A DNA stretch of 38,998 bases from Candidatus Zhuqueibacterota bacterium (GCA_014728115.1 WJME01000315.1:1-38998); one strand, 5' to 3'; numbered from the stretch's first letter, positions 8,171 to 16,586 are shown. The notes: generated by a model not told the origin, from the letters alone. Numbers and translations are program-made.

Positions 8171-9592
8171 TTATAGTTTAAATGTCTTTTTGGCCAAATG
8201 ATAAGCGAGGTCAACGATGACCTGCTCTGCCTCATCCAATTCGAGTACACTTTCGGCCACCAACTCGGCCAGATACCGGCAATCGATGCGCCGTGCCAGA
8301 TCATGTCGCGCCGGAATAGATGGAAACGCCCGGGTATCATCGATAAACCCTACCGTATTGTAAAAACCAGCCGTTTCAGTGGTCATGCGACGAAATCGCA
8401 GCATCCCTTCGCGGCTGTCATGAAACCACCATGAAGGTCCCAACCGCATTGCAGGATAATGACCGGCCAGGGGAGCCAGCTCTCTGGAATAAGTGGTCTC
8501 ATCGATGGTAAAGACGACCAGAGTCAGGTCAGGATTGTTTCCAAATTTGTTGAGTAAAGGACGCAGGTTCTTGACATATTCCGTGGGCATGGGAATATCA
8601 CATCCTTTATCTTTGCCGAATTTTTCATATATCGTTTGATTATGATCCCGAAAAACACCGGGATGAATCTGCATCGTAAAACCGTCTTCTATGGACATAC
8701 GAGCCATTTCCATGAGCATATGTGCCGTGAACAGAGAAGCGTCTTCAGAGGTTGCTTTGCCCTGCAACGCTTTATCGTAGAGTTTGGCGGCTTGTTTAGG
8801 ATCGAGCTCTATCGTAAAGGGTGAAAACACGCCATGATCGGTCGAGGTTGCACCCATCTCCTTAAAAAACTCGCGCCGTTTTTCCAGCGCATCGATATAG
8901 CCCTTGTATGTGCCACAATCGATCCCACTGACTTGCTCGAGTTTTTTGATATTTCCCTTCCAATTGGGGTAGAGCAAATCGGTCACATTATCCGGACGGA
9001 ATGCCGGTATAACCCGCCCCTTCCAGCCACTTTTTTTAATCCTCTCATGATGTTCCAGAGTATCGATGGGCGAATCTGTGGTACTCAACACCTCGATATT
9101 GAATCGTTCAAACATGGCACGAGGCAAATTCTCGGGTTGGGACAAAGTTTCTACGATCTGATCATAGATATCCATTGCCGTCTCTGAGGTGAGACGTTTG
9201 CGTACACCAAGAACTGTATAGAGTTCATGGTTCAGCCAGACCGATGTAGGTGTTCCCCGAAACAGATAAAAATGATCCGCAACGGTTTGCCAGATCTTGC
9301 GGTGATCCTGTTCTGTCTCCCCCCCATCCGCCCGAGGAACGCCCAGTTTCTCCAGGGGAATACCCTGAGAATAGAGCATACGGAATAAATAGTGATCGGG
9401 AATGACGAGCAACTCGGCCGGATCAGGAAATGGACTGTTCTCTGCGAGAATTTTAGGATCCACATGACCATGTGGGGATACCAAAGGAAGGTCCTTGATA
9501 CGTTCATATAAATGCAGAGCAGTTCTTCTTTGTTCGGGATCTGAGCTAAAAAAACGATTCTCGTCCAGAGTAAGGGGTTTTACAGAATGCAT
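8171..9592 (-). CDS. uxaC: Glucuronate isomerase
   Basis: At 473 residues this has the usual length for UxaC, which converts D-glucuronate to D-fructuronate and D-galacturonate to D-tagaturonate in the cytoplasm. The N-terminus FFSSDPEQRRTALHLYERIK and the metal-binding segment LVSPHGHVDPK (His41, His43) are characteristic. So are STTDSPIDTLEHHE, MQIHPGVFRDHN, GPSWWFHDSREGMLRFRR and GFIDDTRAFPSIPARHD. AAGGAG precedes the ATG by six bases. No other uronate enzyme (UxaA, UxaB, UxuA, KdgK) lies in the window, so the rest of the path must be elsewhere. Downstream genes encode a lipoprotein and a TonB receptor. The gene diverges from the thioredoxin-like lipoprotein gene across a 164-base spacer. 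Confidence 0.95.
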   Translation of the reverse strand: MHSVKPLTLDENRFFSSDPEQRRTALHLYERIKDLPLVSPHGHVDPKILAENSPFPDPAELLVIPDHYLFRMLYSQGIPLEKLGVPRADGGETEQDHRKIWQTVADHFYLFRGTPTSVWLNHELYTVLGVRKRLTSETAMDIYDQIVETLSQPENLPRAMFERFNIEVLSTTDSPIDTLEHHERIKKSGWKGRVIPAFRPDNVTDLLYPNWKGNIKKLEQVSGIDCGTYKGYIDALEKRREFFKEMGATSTDHGVFSPFTIELDPKQAAKLYDKALQGKATSEDASLFTAHMLMEMARMSIEDGFTMQIHPGVFRDHNQTIYEKFGKDKGCDIPMPTEYVKNLRPLLNKFGNNPDLTLVVFTIDETTYSRELAPLAGHYPAMRLGPSWWFHDSREGMLRFRRMTTETAGFYNTVGFIDDTRAFPSIPARHDLARRIDCRYLAELVAESVLELDEAEQVIVDLAYHLAKKTFKL

Positions 9593-9756
9593 GTTTTCTC
9601 CTTTGATGCAACAAGATTTTGCATATATTGCTCATCGCTTCGATTTTGGGAACAAGCAATCAATCTATTAGGTTTAATAATTTTACAGGACATTTGCAAG
9701 GAAAAAAAGGGCCGTAACCCAATAATCCCATCGTAAAAAAACCATTGGATACCAAT

Positions 9757-10782
9757 ATGCAAACACGAATTTTATGGTTTCTCATTGTACCGTTATTCAT
9801 CATTCACTGTGGTCAGGAACAAGATTTTGAATTAAAATATTCTGCCGAGGTGGCAAAGCTTGAATCAGCATTCACAGACGCAGATAACCTGGACGAACAA
9901 ATGAAAATCCGGGAATCCGCACAAAAACTCTATGACCAGATGTTACATGACTACCGGACAAATCCAAACGGTCACGGCATCATGGGCGATTTGGCAGTCT
10001 TGATGGGTGAATATGGAAAAGCAGGAGAGGTCTATAGCCGCTTGATCGAAACTCCGCTGGATCAGGCACCTGACAGTTTGTTGCTCCTTGTGGCTAAAAA
10101 TTACATTTATGCAGACATGTATTCCAAAGGACATCCCTACCTTCTTGCGAGCATGCAAGGCGATCAAGATATTTGGGTCAAAGACAGATTGGCAAGAGCA
10201 TATGCTGATCATTTGGTTGATCAGGGAGAGCGTGAAAAGGCCATTACATTTCTGCAAACCGCGGAAAGAAAGCTCCAGGATCACGATATCCCCCGCATCA
10301 GAGGCCGACTGACCGTCTTGCAAATGATCGACAAACCGGCACCGGAACTGGATATTGTCCAGTGGTATACCTCGAAACCCAATGCCCGGGTACAGATACT
10401 GGAATTCTGGGCTTCCTGGTGCCCGCCCTGCCGGGAAATCCTGCCCATTCTGGATACTGTCTATGAAACATTTCAGGACCGAAATGACTTTGATATTTTA
10501 GCAGTGACCAAATTGTACGGTTTTTATGCAGATCAGAACAAACGAATTCAAAATCCGACTCCCGAGGAAGAGAGGAACCTCATTTACCAGTATGTTCAAT
10601 CCAAAAATCTTTCTTACGCTTTGGCTCTGGTGAGCCAGGAAACATTTCAAGCCTATGGCGTCAACAGCGTTCCCACTCTGTTTATTTTAAAAGATGGCAA
10701 CGTAAAAAATGTTTGGTATGGCATACCGGAACAGGGTGCAACGGAACTGGTCAGACAGATAGAAAAACTTTTGGAATCCTGA
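9757..10782 (+). CDS. Lipoprotein with C-terminal TlpA-like thioredoxin domain
   Basis: This is a protein of about 342 residues. The N-terminus MQTRILWFLIVPLFIIHCGQ carries a lipobox-like IIHC, so it is probably membrane-anchored and faces the periplasm. Residues ~20-190 are helical, with repeats resembling TPR pairs (LAVLMGEYGKAGEVYSRLIE, LARAYADHLVDQGEREKAI). From ~195 a thioredoxin fold of TlpA/ResA type begins, with the redox motif WASWCPPC (Cys222, Cys225) and the cis-Pro segment VNSVPTLFI. Related proteins reduce disulfides of periplasmic or cytochrome targets. I prefer the ATG at 9757 to a TTG four codons upstream, though neither has a strong ribosome site. The gene precedes a histidine kinase gene on the same strand, separated by a likely promoter. 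Confidence 0.83.
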   Translation: MQTRILWFLIVPLFIIHCGQEQDFELKYSAEVAKLESAFTDADNLDEQMKIRESAQKLYDQMLHDYRTNPNGHGIMGDLAVLMGEYGKAGEVYSRLIETPLDQAPDSLLLLVAKNYIYADMYSKGHPYLLASMQGDQDIWVKDRLARAYADHLVDQGEREKAITFLQTAERKLQDHDIPRIRGRLTVLQMIDKPAPELDIVQWYTSKPNARVQILEFWASWCPPCREILPILDTVYETFQDRNDFDILAVTKLYGFYADQNKRIQNPTPEEERNLIYQYVQSKNLSYALALVSQETFQAYGVNSVPTLFILKDGNVKNVWYGIPEQGATELVRQIEKLLES

Positions 10783-10791
10783 AATTTTCTT

Positions 10792-10819
10792 TTGGTGCTT
10801 GAATGAATTTGTTTATATT
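10792..10819 (+). promoter_or_regulatory. Candidate sigma-70-like promoter for the histidine kinase operon
   Basis: TTGGTG (10792-10797) and TATATT (10814-10819) are separated by 16 bases, directly after the stop of the thioredoxin-like gene and 77 bases before the kinase start. A near-identical block TTGTTTATATT recurs before the TolC-family gene (13282-13292). Consensus fit only; no start-site data. Confidence 0.4.
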
Positions 10820-10896
10820 AGGAAAACGTGCCACCCTAAAATCCGATCAGGGTTTAGATCACCCGTTATTCGAATGACTGGTATAGTCTGATTCTC

Positions 10897-12516
10897 ATGG
10901 AAAATTCGCCGTTCAAAAAAATCCTTTTCACGATCATCATCGCTGTTTTGGTACCGGTATTGAGTTATACTGCTTTTCAATTTTTCCAGACCAATAAAAA
11001 TGAAGAACTGATCAAATCGATCTATGACCGGCAACTCAATACCATCCTGTTCTCTGTGAATCAACATTGTTGGGATATCTTGAATTCATGGATCGCAGAA
11101 ATCAGAACCATTATCGACACAGGCGTATTACAACGTCAGAATCCATCTGGTTACCCGGAGGAATTGGCGACTTTTACCCGTAACAATCCCACTGTAAGCG
11201 GTGCATTTATCAACTGGACGCCCAGTCATACCAGTCTGTATATGGATTTCCAAAGCGGGGTTCAGCCGCCCCGGGTGTTGAGGTTTCGCTATGAGAATGA
11301 GATCAATCATTTGATCAGCGAATCTTCACAACACATCGATCGCATGATACGACGTGCCAAAGAGGGATATATAAAACCTCATATCATTCCGTGGTCAACA
11401 GGCAGACAAGAGCTCATGATATTGGTCTTTCCTGTTATTCGCCACAAATCCCTGACCATGCCTGTTCTGGCAGGAATCATGATCGACTCTGAAGAATATG
11501 TCAGCGAAGTGGTCGCCCGCAAATTCAGTTCTATGAATGATGATATTTTTAGTTTCGCAGTACAAGACCGTGAAAACGGCCAAGTGCTCTATGCTACAGA
11601 GCAAGATGAAGAGGTCAAGGATTACGAAAAGAGCGAAGAGTTGTGGATCCTTCCCAATCTGGATCTCAAAATAAAGCTCTCAGGAACCACGCTCAAAGAG
11701 ATATCCAGAGATAAAACCACCACCAATCTCATCTTCTTGCTGGTGAGCAATCTCGTGTTTATCACGGGGATTCTCTATTTATTACGAAACGTATCTCAAG
11801 AAATGACCTTATCGCGCATGAAAACGGCATTTGTCGCCAATGTTTCTCATGAACTTCGCACTCCTCTTGCGTTGATACGCATGTACGCAGAAACTCTGGA
11901 GATGAACAGAGTACGATCCGATGATAAACGCAACCAATATTATCGAACGATCATGAGTGAGAGCACCCGTTTGACCCAGTTAATCAATAATATTCTGGAT
12001 TTTTCCAAGATCGAATCAAGAAAAAAAGAGTACCAGTTGGCCCCTGAGAGCTTGCGTCATTTGATAGAGCAGACCCTTGAAATGTATCAGTTTCATCTCG
12101 ATCAAAAAGATTTCCAGCTCGCGCTCGATTTACAATCAGACCTGCCAGATATCGGCGTGGACTCGGAAGCCATAACCCAGTCACTGGTCAATTTAATCGA
12201 TAATGCCATTAAAAACAGTCCGAATGAAAAGTTTATTCGCATCCAACTCTATCGGGAAAACGGGCATCAGGTGATTGCGATTACCGACAAGGGAGTCGGC
12301 ATTCCCGAATCAGAGCAGAAAAAGATTTTCGAAAAATTTTATCGTATTGAGAGCGGACTGGTTCATAACACCAAAGGTAGTGGCTTGGGACTGAGTCTCG
12401 TCAAACACATCATGCAAATCCATGGCGGATCGGTATCGGTAAAAAGCAAAGTCGATCATGGAAGTACGTTTTATTTAAAATTTCCCACAAAGAAATCAGG
12501 TCAATATCGAAACTAA
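10897..12516 (+). CDS. Membrane sensor histidine kinase (HisKA/HATPase_c)
   Basis: This 539-residue protein has one transmembrane helix at ~9-31, an extracytoplasmic sensor of about 240 residues with no domain I recognise, and a second helix at ~276-297. It passes almost directly into the dimerisation domain with no recognisable HAMP. The phosphoacceptor motif is VSHELRTPLALI (His318). The ATPase lobe is intact: N-box SLVNLIDNAIKNS, G1 DKGVGIPESE, F-box FEKFYRI, G2 GSGLGLSLV. The response-regulator gene follows after 14 bases, so the pair is one two-component system. The sensed signal is unknown. No clear Shine-Dalgarno precedes the ATG. Confidence 0.92.
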   Translation: MENSPFKKILFTIIIAVLVPVLSYTAFQFFQTNKNEELIKSIYDRQLNTILFSVNQHCWDILNSWIAEIRTIIDTGVLQRQNPSGYPEELATFTRNNPTVSGAFINWTPSHTSLYMDFQSGVQPPRVLRFRYENEINHLISESSQHIDRMIRRAKEGYIKPHIIPWSTGRQELMILVFPVIRHKSLTMPVLAGIMIDSEEYVSEVVARKFSSMNDDIFSFAVQDRENGQVLYATEQDEEVKDYEKSEELWILPNLDLKIKLSGTTLKEISRDKTTTNLIFLLVSNLVFITGILYLLRNVSQEMTLSRMKTAFVANVSHELRTPLALIRMYAETLEMNRVRSDDKRNQYYRTIMSESTRLTQLINNILDFSKIESRKKEYQLAPESLRHLIEQTLEMYQFHLDQKDFQLALDLQSDLPDIGVDSEAITQSLVNLIDNAIKNSPNEKFIRIQLYRENGHQVIAITDKGVGIPESEQKKIFEKFYRIESGLVHNTKGSGLGLSLVKHIMQIHGGSVSVKSKVDHGSTFYLKFPTKKSGQYRN

Positions 12517-12530
12517 ATTCAGAAAAGATC

Positions 12531-13217
12531 ATGGCAAAAATTTTAATTGTTGAAGATGAAAAAGAGATGGCGATCGGCCTAAAAGACAACTTTGAATTCG
12601 ATGGTCATAACGTCTCCATCGCTTCTGATGGAGAAGAAGGACTGGTGTTAGCAGAATCAGAAACCCCGGATCTCATCATTCTGGATGTCATGCTGCCCAA
12701 AAAATCAGGCTTTGATGTATGCCGAGAGTTGCGTGCCAAAGGTGTGCGAATACCCATCATTATGCTCACGGCTCGCGGACAGGAAATCGATAAAGTCCTG
12801 GGATTGGAATTGGGAGCGGATGACTATATCACCAAGCCGTTCAGCGTTCGGGAACTCTTGGCCAGAGTCAAAGCCGTGATGCGAAGAAGCTCAGAGCAAG
12901 AAGAGACAAATAACAGTGTGATAAAAATCGGTCCCGTCAATGTAAACTTTGGCCAGTACAAGGCATGGGATGATAATGGCGGAACCGTCGACTTTAGCTA
13001 TAAAGAATTTGAAATTCTCAAATATTTTATCGACCATCAGAATCAAATCATTACACGGGATGCGTTATTGAATGATGTGTGGGGGTATGAAGTCTATCCC
13101 AGTTCACGAACAGTGGACAATTTCATTGTAAAACTGCGAAAAAAAATCGAACCAGATCCCAATCATCCCAAACATATTCTCACCGTATATGGTATCGGGT
13201 ACAAGTACATCCCCTGA
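12531..13217 (+). CDS. OmpR/PhoB-type response regulator
   Basis: This 228-residue protein has a receiver at 1-120 and a winged-helix DNA-binding domain at ~130-228. The acidic pocket (VEDE, Asp9), the phosphoacceptor Asp52 (LIILDVMLP), the switch Thr (IIMLTAR) and Lys (YITKPF) are all present. The C-terminal domain has the typical segments VDFSYKEFEILKYF, SSRTVDNFIVKLRKKIE and LTVYGIGYKY. It should be phosphorylated by the kinase encoded 14 bases upstream and bind DNA as a dimer. Its targets are unknown, but the TolC-family gene follows after a spacer with its own likely promoter, making envelope or efflux genes candidates. Only a weak AG-rich ribosome site is seen. Confidence 0.94.
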   Translation: MAKILIVEDEKEMAIGLKDNFEFDGHNVSIASDGEEGLVLAESETPDLIILDVMLPKKSGFDVCRELRAKGVRIPIIMLTARGQEIDKVLGLELGADDYITKPFSVRELLARVKAVMRRSSEQEETNNSVIKIGPVNVNFGQYKAWDDNGGTVDFSYKEFEILKYFIDHQNQIITRDALLNDVWGYEVYPSSRTVDNFIVKLRKKIEPDPNHPKHILTVYGIGYKYIP

Positions 13218-13261
13218 TACCTCGACCTGCCTTACATTCTTTTACAATTTATGATGCAGAG

Positions 13262-13292
13262 ATGACACTTTGTAGGTTAAATTGTTTATATT
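13262..13292 (+). promoter_or_regulatory. Candidate promoter before TolC-family gene
   Basis: ATGACA (13262-13267) resembles a -35 box and TATATT (13287-13292) a -10 box, with a long 19-base spacer. The block around the -10 (TTGTTTATATT) matches the one before the histidine kinase gene, so both may use the same sigma factor or regulator. Sequence resemblance only. Confidence 0.3.
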
Positions 13293-13351
13293 GGAGACAT
13301 TGCAAGAGTGTTGGGAAGAGGATGTGTTTAGATTTTTCAAGGAAGAGAAAA

Positions 13352-14860
13352 GTGTTCAAGCGCCATCTTTTTATCATATTTTTCCTCTTTTTCTTGATCC
13401 TTTCCGGTCCCGTTTCAGCCAAGAACAATATTGAGCTGTCACTGGATCGTGCGGTTGAAATCACCATGAATAACAGCTATCGAATCAGACGGCTGGAACT
13501 CGGCATCGAGCGCACTCTATTTTGGCTACGCGCCCAACGGGCTAATTTAAAGTCGTCTGTCTCGCTGAATCTTCAGACACCCGACTTGAGCCGAATATCT
13601 GATTACAAGTGGAATTCAACGCTGCAAAGAGATGAAATCGTCCGCCAAAACACAGAAAGATGGCAGGCTATATTATCGGTGCGGCAACCGGTTATCTTGT
13701 TCAATTACCCGACAAACGGATACATATCCCTGAATTATAAAGTCTATCGGTATACCCAACGCGACAATGGCGACAAGGACGTTGATTATTACAACCGTGT
13801 ATTTGTAAAATATGCTCAGCCCTTTTTCAGACCCAATAGTTTGAAAAATAATCTTGAAGATGCCGAGCTCAATCTGGAACTCAATAAAGTCAACTATACC
13901 GCTGACCGGGTCAATATCATGGAGCACATTTCAGGAGAATACTATGACCTGTTTCAGCTTGAGTATCAACGCAGAATTTACGAAAAACAACTCAAATATC
14001 TGGAACGCCTCAAGTCAATCACCGATAGAATCGTGGCGCGAGACAGCTCGAGAGCCATTGAACGAATCCAGGTTGAGCTGGAAATCGCCAATGTCCAGGA
14101 AAACGTGCTGGAAAACAAGAGCCAATTGCGTCGTGAACGAGCCAATATGAAACAACGTCTGCGCTTGAGTATGGATGATTCACTTATTGTCGAACCCAGA
14201 ACTCCAATTACGGAAATCAATATCGATCTCGAACAGGCCATTGAATATGGGTATGAATCCAGCCCTCACTTGAGAAGATTGAGAATATATAAACGTAAAT
14301 CAGAAATCGATGTTGAACAACAAAAGGGTCGGAATTCTTTCCATATGACCTTGGAAATGACCTACGGATTGGAAAGACAAGAGAATAAATTCATCGATAT
14401 CTGGGAAGACTATGACAATAGTAATTCCATTACTCTGAATGCACACATTCCACTATGGGATTGGGGTGAACGCAATGCTCGCATTCAAGCCGAACAAATG
14501 GAAGTCAAACAACGGCTACTGGATATCGAAGAACATAGCGAAAATATCCGCAAAAATGTGATCAATACCTTTACCAATCTCAACGAATATCAGGAACGTA
14601 CTCTGAACATGAAAAACAGTTTGCGCCTGGCGCAGGAACTGTTGACCATGAGCTTGCAGCAATACGCCAATAGTGAAATCTCGATTCAGGATGTTTTACA
14701 AATTATCACTCGTCAAAAAGAAACTGATGAAAAATTTATCGTCGCCTATTTAGGTTATCGCCGTGCTTTGCTGAACTTGATGGTATTAACGCATTATGAT
14801 TTTGAAAAAGACCAATCCCTCTCAGAAGGATTGGTCTTGAAAAAGGCTGTTTCGAACTAA
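13352..14860 (+). CDS. TolC-family outer-membrane channel protein
   Basis: From a GTG at 13352 the product is about 502 residues. This start gives an ideal signal peptide (basic KRHLF, hydrophobic core, cleavage near VSAK) and has AAGGAAGAG just before it; an in-frame ATG at 13322 and a longer frame from 13262 fit less well. The mature part has two related halves, each an amphipathic helix pair with a beta segment (INLDRAVEI-like start ELSLDRAVEITMNNS, then DLEQAIEYGYESSPHL in the second half). This is the OEP (PF02321) pattern of trimeric outer-membrane channels for efflux or type I secretion. No inner-membrane pump or adaptor gene is adjacent. The last codons run through a perfect hairpin (14808-14838). 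A two-component system lies just upstream and may control it. Confidence 0.87.
   Translation: MFKRHLFIIFFLFFLILSGPVSAKNNIELSLDRAVEITMNNSYRIRRLELGIERTLFWLRAQRANLKSSVSLNLQTPDLSRISDYKWNSTLQRDEIVRQNTERWQAILSVRQPVILFNYPTNGYISLNYKVYRYTQRDNGDKDVDYYNRVFVKYAQPFFRPNSLKNNLEDAELNLELNKVNYTADRVNIMEHISGEYYDLFQLEYQRRIYEKQLKYLERLKSITDRIVARDSSRAIERIQVELEIANVQENVLENKSQLRRERANMKQRLRLSMDDSLIVEPRTPITEINIDLEQAIEYGYESSPHLRRLRIYKRKSEIDVEQQKGRNSFHMTLEMTYGLERQENKFIDIWEDYDNSNSITLNAHIPLWDWGERNARIQAEQMEVKQRLLDIEEHSENIRKNVINTFTNLNEYQERTLNMKNSLRLAQELLTMSLQQYANSEISIQDVLQIITRQKETDEKFIVAYLGYRRALLNLMVLTHYDFEKDQSLSEGLVLKKAVSN
14808..14838 (+). other. Perfect inverted repeat inside the 3' end of the TolC-family gene
   Basis: An 11-bp perfect stem (14808-14818 with 14828-14838, AAGACCAATCC) with a 9-base loop lies within the coding region, 22 bases before its end. 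It encodes the tail KDQSLSEGLVL. Both flanks are A-rich on the plus strand (GAAAAAG on each side), so on the minus strand it has a T-run like a terminator; on the plus strand it has none. Confidence 0.6.
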
Positions 14861-14884
14861 TCTCTCTCTCTTCTCTCTCCTCTC
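14861..14884 (+). promoter_or_regulatory. 24-base pyrimidine-only tract after the stop codon
   Basis: All 24 bases are C or T, mostly CT repeats, beginning directly after the TAA of the TolC-family gene. A C-rich, G-free RNA of this kind is what Rho rut sites look like. A similar 16-base tract (15962-15977) follows the next gene. The role is inferred. Confidence 0.4.
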
Positions 14885-14890
14885 AGTTGA

Positions 14891-14920
14891 CCGGGGCTGT
14901 ATGAATACATACAGCCCCGG
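14891..14920 (+). terminator. Strong GC-rich hairpin between TolC-family and GH2-like genes
   Basis: A perfect 13-bp stem (14891-14903 with 14908-14920, CCGGGGCTGTATG) has a 4-base loop. Only TT follows it, so it is not a textbook intrinsic terminator. It could end transcription with help, or protect the upstream mRNA from 3' exonucleases. Confidence 0.6.
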
Positions 14921-14950
14921 TTCAACATGGGCCCTGGAACGAAAGGAAAC

Positions 14951-15961
14951 ATGAGAAAGATCTGGATAAAGAGTTGGATATTGCTTGGCGTTACTTTTCC
15001 CGTTTTTGCTATGAACCTGCAACAAGAGATTGATCTGCACGGTGAATGGCGATTTGAAATCGGAGATAATACGGATTATGCCGAGGCCGATTACGATGAT
15101 TCGAATTGGGAATTGATTCAGGTTCCTGGTACCTGGGAAAACGAAGGCTTTCCCGGATATGACGGATTCGCATGGTATCGCATTCGGTTTTTTATCCCCA
15201 AAGACCTCAGATCTAAAGTCCTTTATTTCAAACTGGGTCGCATCGACGACGCAGACCGGGTCTATCTTAATGGTAACCTCATCGGTGGAAAAGGGAATTT
15301 CCCGCCTGAATACAAAACCGCATTCAATGTCAAGAGAATATATTTCATTCCCAAAGGATTTGTCCGCTTTGGTGCTGAAAACACGCTTGCCATTAAAGTA
15401 TTTGACCATCAGGGAAGCGGCGGCATCACAAACGGAGAGATCGGACTCTATTCCCGGCTGGATATTCTCAAACTAGCTGTCAATCTTAGCGGCTATTGGA
15501 AATTTTCACCAGGTGATTCCAGTCATTGGGCGAACTCGGATTATGATGATCAGCATTGGGACCTCATCAGAGTACCCGGATATTGGGAAGAGCAGGGCTA
15601 TGACAATCTGGATGGATATGCATGGTACAGAAAATCGTTCTCGTTTCCAAAAGCATTGAACCGGGAAAAAGTGATGCTGGTGCTTGGCTATATCAATGAT
15701 GCCGACCAGGTCTTTCTCAATGGTATTGAGGTCGGAAAAACCGGCAATCTGAACAAATACCCCAAAAGTGGCAAAAGAAAAAACCACTTGAATGAAGAAA
15801 GAGCCTATTTTATTCTCTCACAACTCTTTAGAAAGAATCAACTCAATGTAATCTGTATTCGTGTTTTTGATTACGGTCGCGTCGGAGGCATTTCTAAGGG
15901 CTATATCGGCTTGACCACTCACTCTGAATATCTAAAGTATAGCAAACGAAAAGGTCCGTAA
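14951..15961 (+). CDS. Secreted protein of two tandem GH2-like (jelly-roll) domains
   Basis: The product is about 336 residues. A signal peptide (MRKIWIKSWILLGVTFPVFA) is followed by two copies of one domain of about 155 residues. Copy one has LHGEWRFEIGDNTDYAEADY, WYRIRFFIPKD, LGRIDDADRVYLNGNLIGGK and IKVFDHQGSGGITNGEIGLY. Copy two has LSGYWKFSPGDSSHWANSDY, WYRKSFSFPK, LGYINDADQVFLNGIEVGKT and IRVFDYGRVGGISKGYIGL. Each resembles the sugar-binding sandwich at the N-terminus of family 2 glycosidases and sialate esterases, but no catalytic domain follows. It is probably an exported carbohydrate-binding or scaffold protein. AAAGGAA before the ATG at 14951 decides the start; a longer frame from 14927 lacks such a site. 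Confidence 0.8.
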   Translation: MRKIWIKSWILLGVTFPVFAMNLQQEIDLHGEWRFEIGDNTDYAEADYDDSNWELIQVPGTWENEGFPGYDGFAWYRIRFFIPKDLRSKVLYFKLGRIDDADRVYLNGNLIGGKGNFPPEYKTAFNVKRIYFIPKGFVRFGAENTLAIKVFDHQGSGGITNGEIGLYSRLDILKLAVNLSGYWKFSPGDSSHWANSDYDDQHWDLIRVPGYWEEQGYDNLDGYAWYRKSFSFPKALNREKVMLVLGYINDADQVFLNGIEVGKTGNLNKYPKSGKRKNHLNEERAYFILSQLFRKNQLNVICIRVFDYGRVGGISKGYIGLTTHSEYLKYSKRKGP

Positions 15962-15977
15962 CTCTCTCCCCCCTCCC
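15962..15977 (+). promoter_or_regulatory. 16-base pyrimidine-only tract after the stop codon
   Basis: CTCTCTCCCCCCTCCC follows immediately on the stop codon of the GH2-like gene. Its position and composition mirror the tract at 14861-14884, and again a long hairpin follows. It is a possible Rho or RNA-protein binding site, by analogy only. Confidence 0.35.
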
Positions 15978-16001
15978 AGCGTTCCGCTGATGTGGAACAT
16001 C

Positions 16002-16048
16002 GATCGAACAGTCGATTCATTGAATCGTCTGTTCGATCTTGTTTAATC
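16002..16048 (+). terminator. Long hairpin terminator after GH2-like gene
   Basis: The arms 16002-16019 and 16021-16038 are complementary over 18 bases with one T-T mismatch. Opening the innermost pairs leaves a small loop. TTGTTTAAT follows. It separates the GH2-like gene from the flavin-reductase-like gene. Confidence 0.65.
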
Positions 16049-16076
16049 AATGTATGACTATGTGAGGAGAAAAAGA

Positions 16077-16586
16077 ATGCAGTGGGAAACCATACCACAA
16101 AGTTCATTTACAACAAAAATATTCGACCTTTGGGATCGTCAATGGTTTATCCTTACAGCAGGTGACTCTAAAGAATATAATGCAATGACCGTTGCCTGGG
16201 GCAGCCTGGGAATCATGTGGCAAAAGCCATTTGCACAGGTCGTCGTCAGACCTACACGTCATACCTATCAATTTATGGAAAAGTATGACACATTTACCCT
16301 GTCGGCATTCCCTGAAAAATACCGGGATAAACTCCAATATCTGGGTCGTGCCTCAGGTCGGGATGAAGATAAAATCACAATCTCTGGTCTTTCACCAAAG
16401 CCCTCAACAATAATCAACGCACCGGGATTTCATGAGGCACATCTCATTCTGGAATGTAAAAAAATCTATTGGCAAGACATGGATGCCAATCAATTCCTGG
16501 ATGATCGGATCAACAAGCTCTATCCCAAAAAAGATTTTCACCGGATCTATTTTGGCGAAATATTAACGATTTTGCAAAAAAAGTAA
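16077..16586 (+). CDS. Flavin reductase-like domain protein
   Basis: This protein of about 169 residues (MQWETIPQSSFTTKIFDLWD) shows the features of the FMN-binding split-barrel flavin reductase-like family. These are an N-terminal strand FILTAGDSKEYNAMTVAWGS, the segment FAQVVVRPTRHTYQFMEKYD, TFTLSAFPEKYRDKL, and a C-terminal strand FHRIYFGEILTIL. Members bind FMN and act as NAD(P)H:flavin reductases or unknown flavoproteins. GAGGAG eight bases before the ATG at 16077 decides the start over one nine codons upstream. It stands alone between a hairpin terminator and a convergent NUDIX gene. The physiological partner is unknown. Confidence 0.8.
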   Translation: MQWETIPQSSFTTKIFDLWDRQWFILTAGDSKEYNAMTVAWGSLGIMWQKPFAQVVVRPTRHTYQFMEKYDTFTLSAFPEKYRDKLQYLGRASGRDEDKITISGLSPKPSTIINAPGFHEAHLILECKKIYWQDMDANQFLDDRINKLYPKKDFHRIYFGEILTILQKK

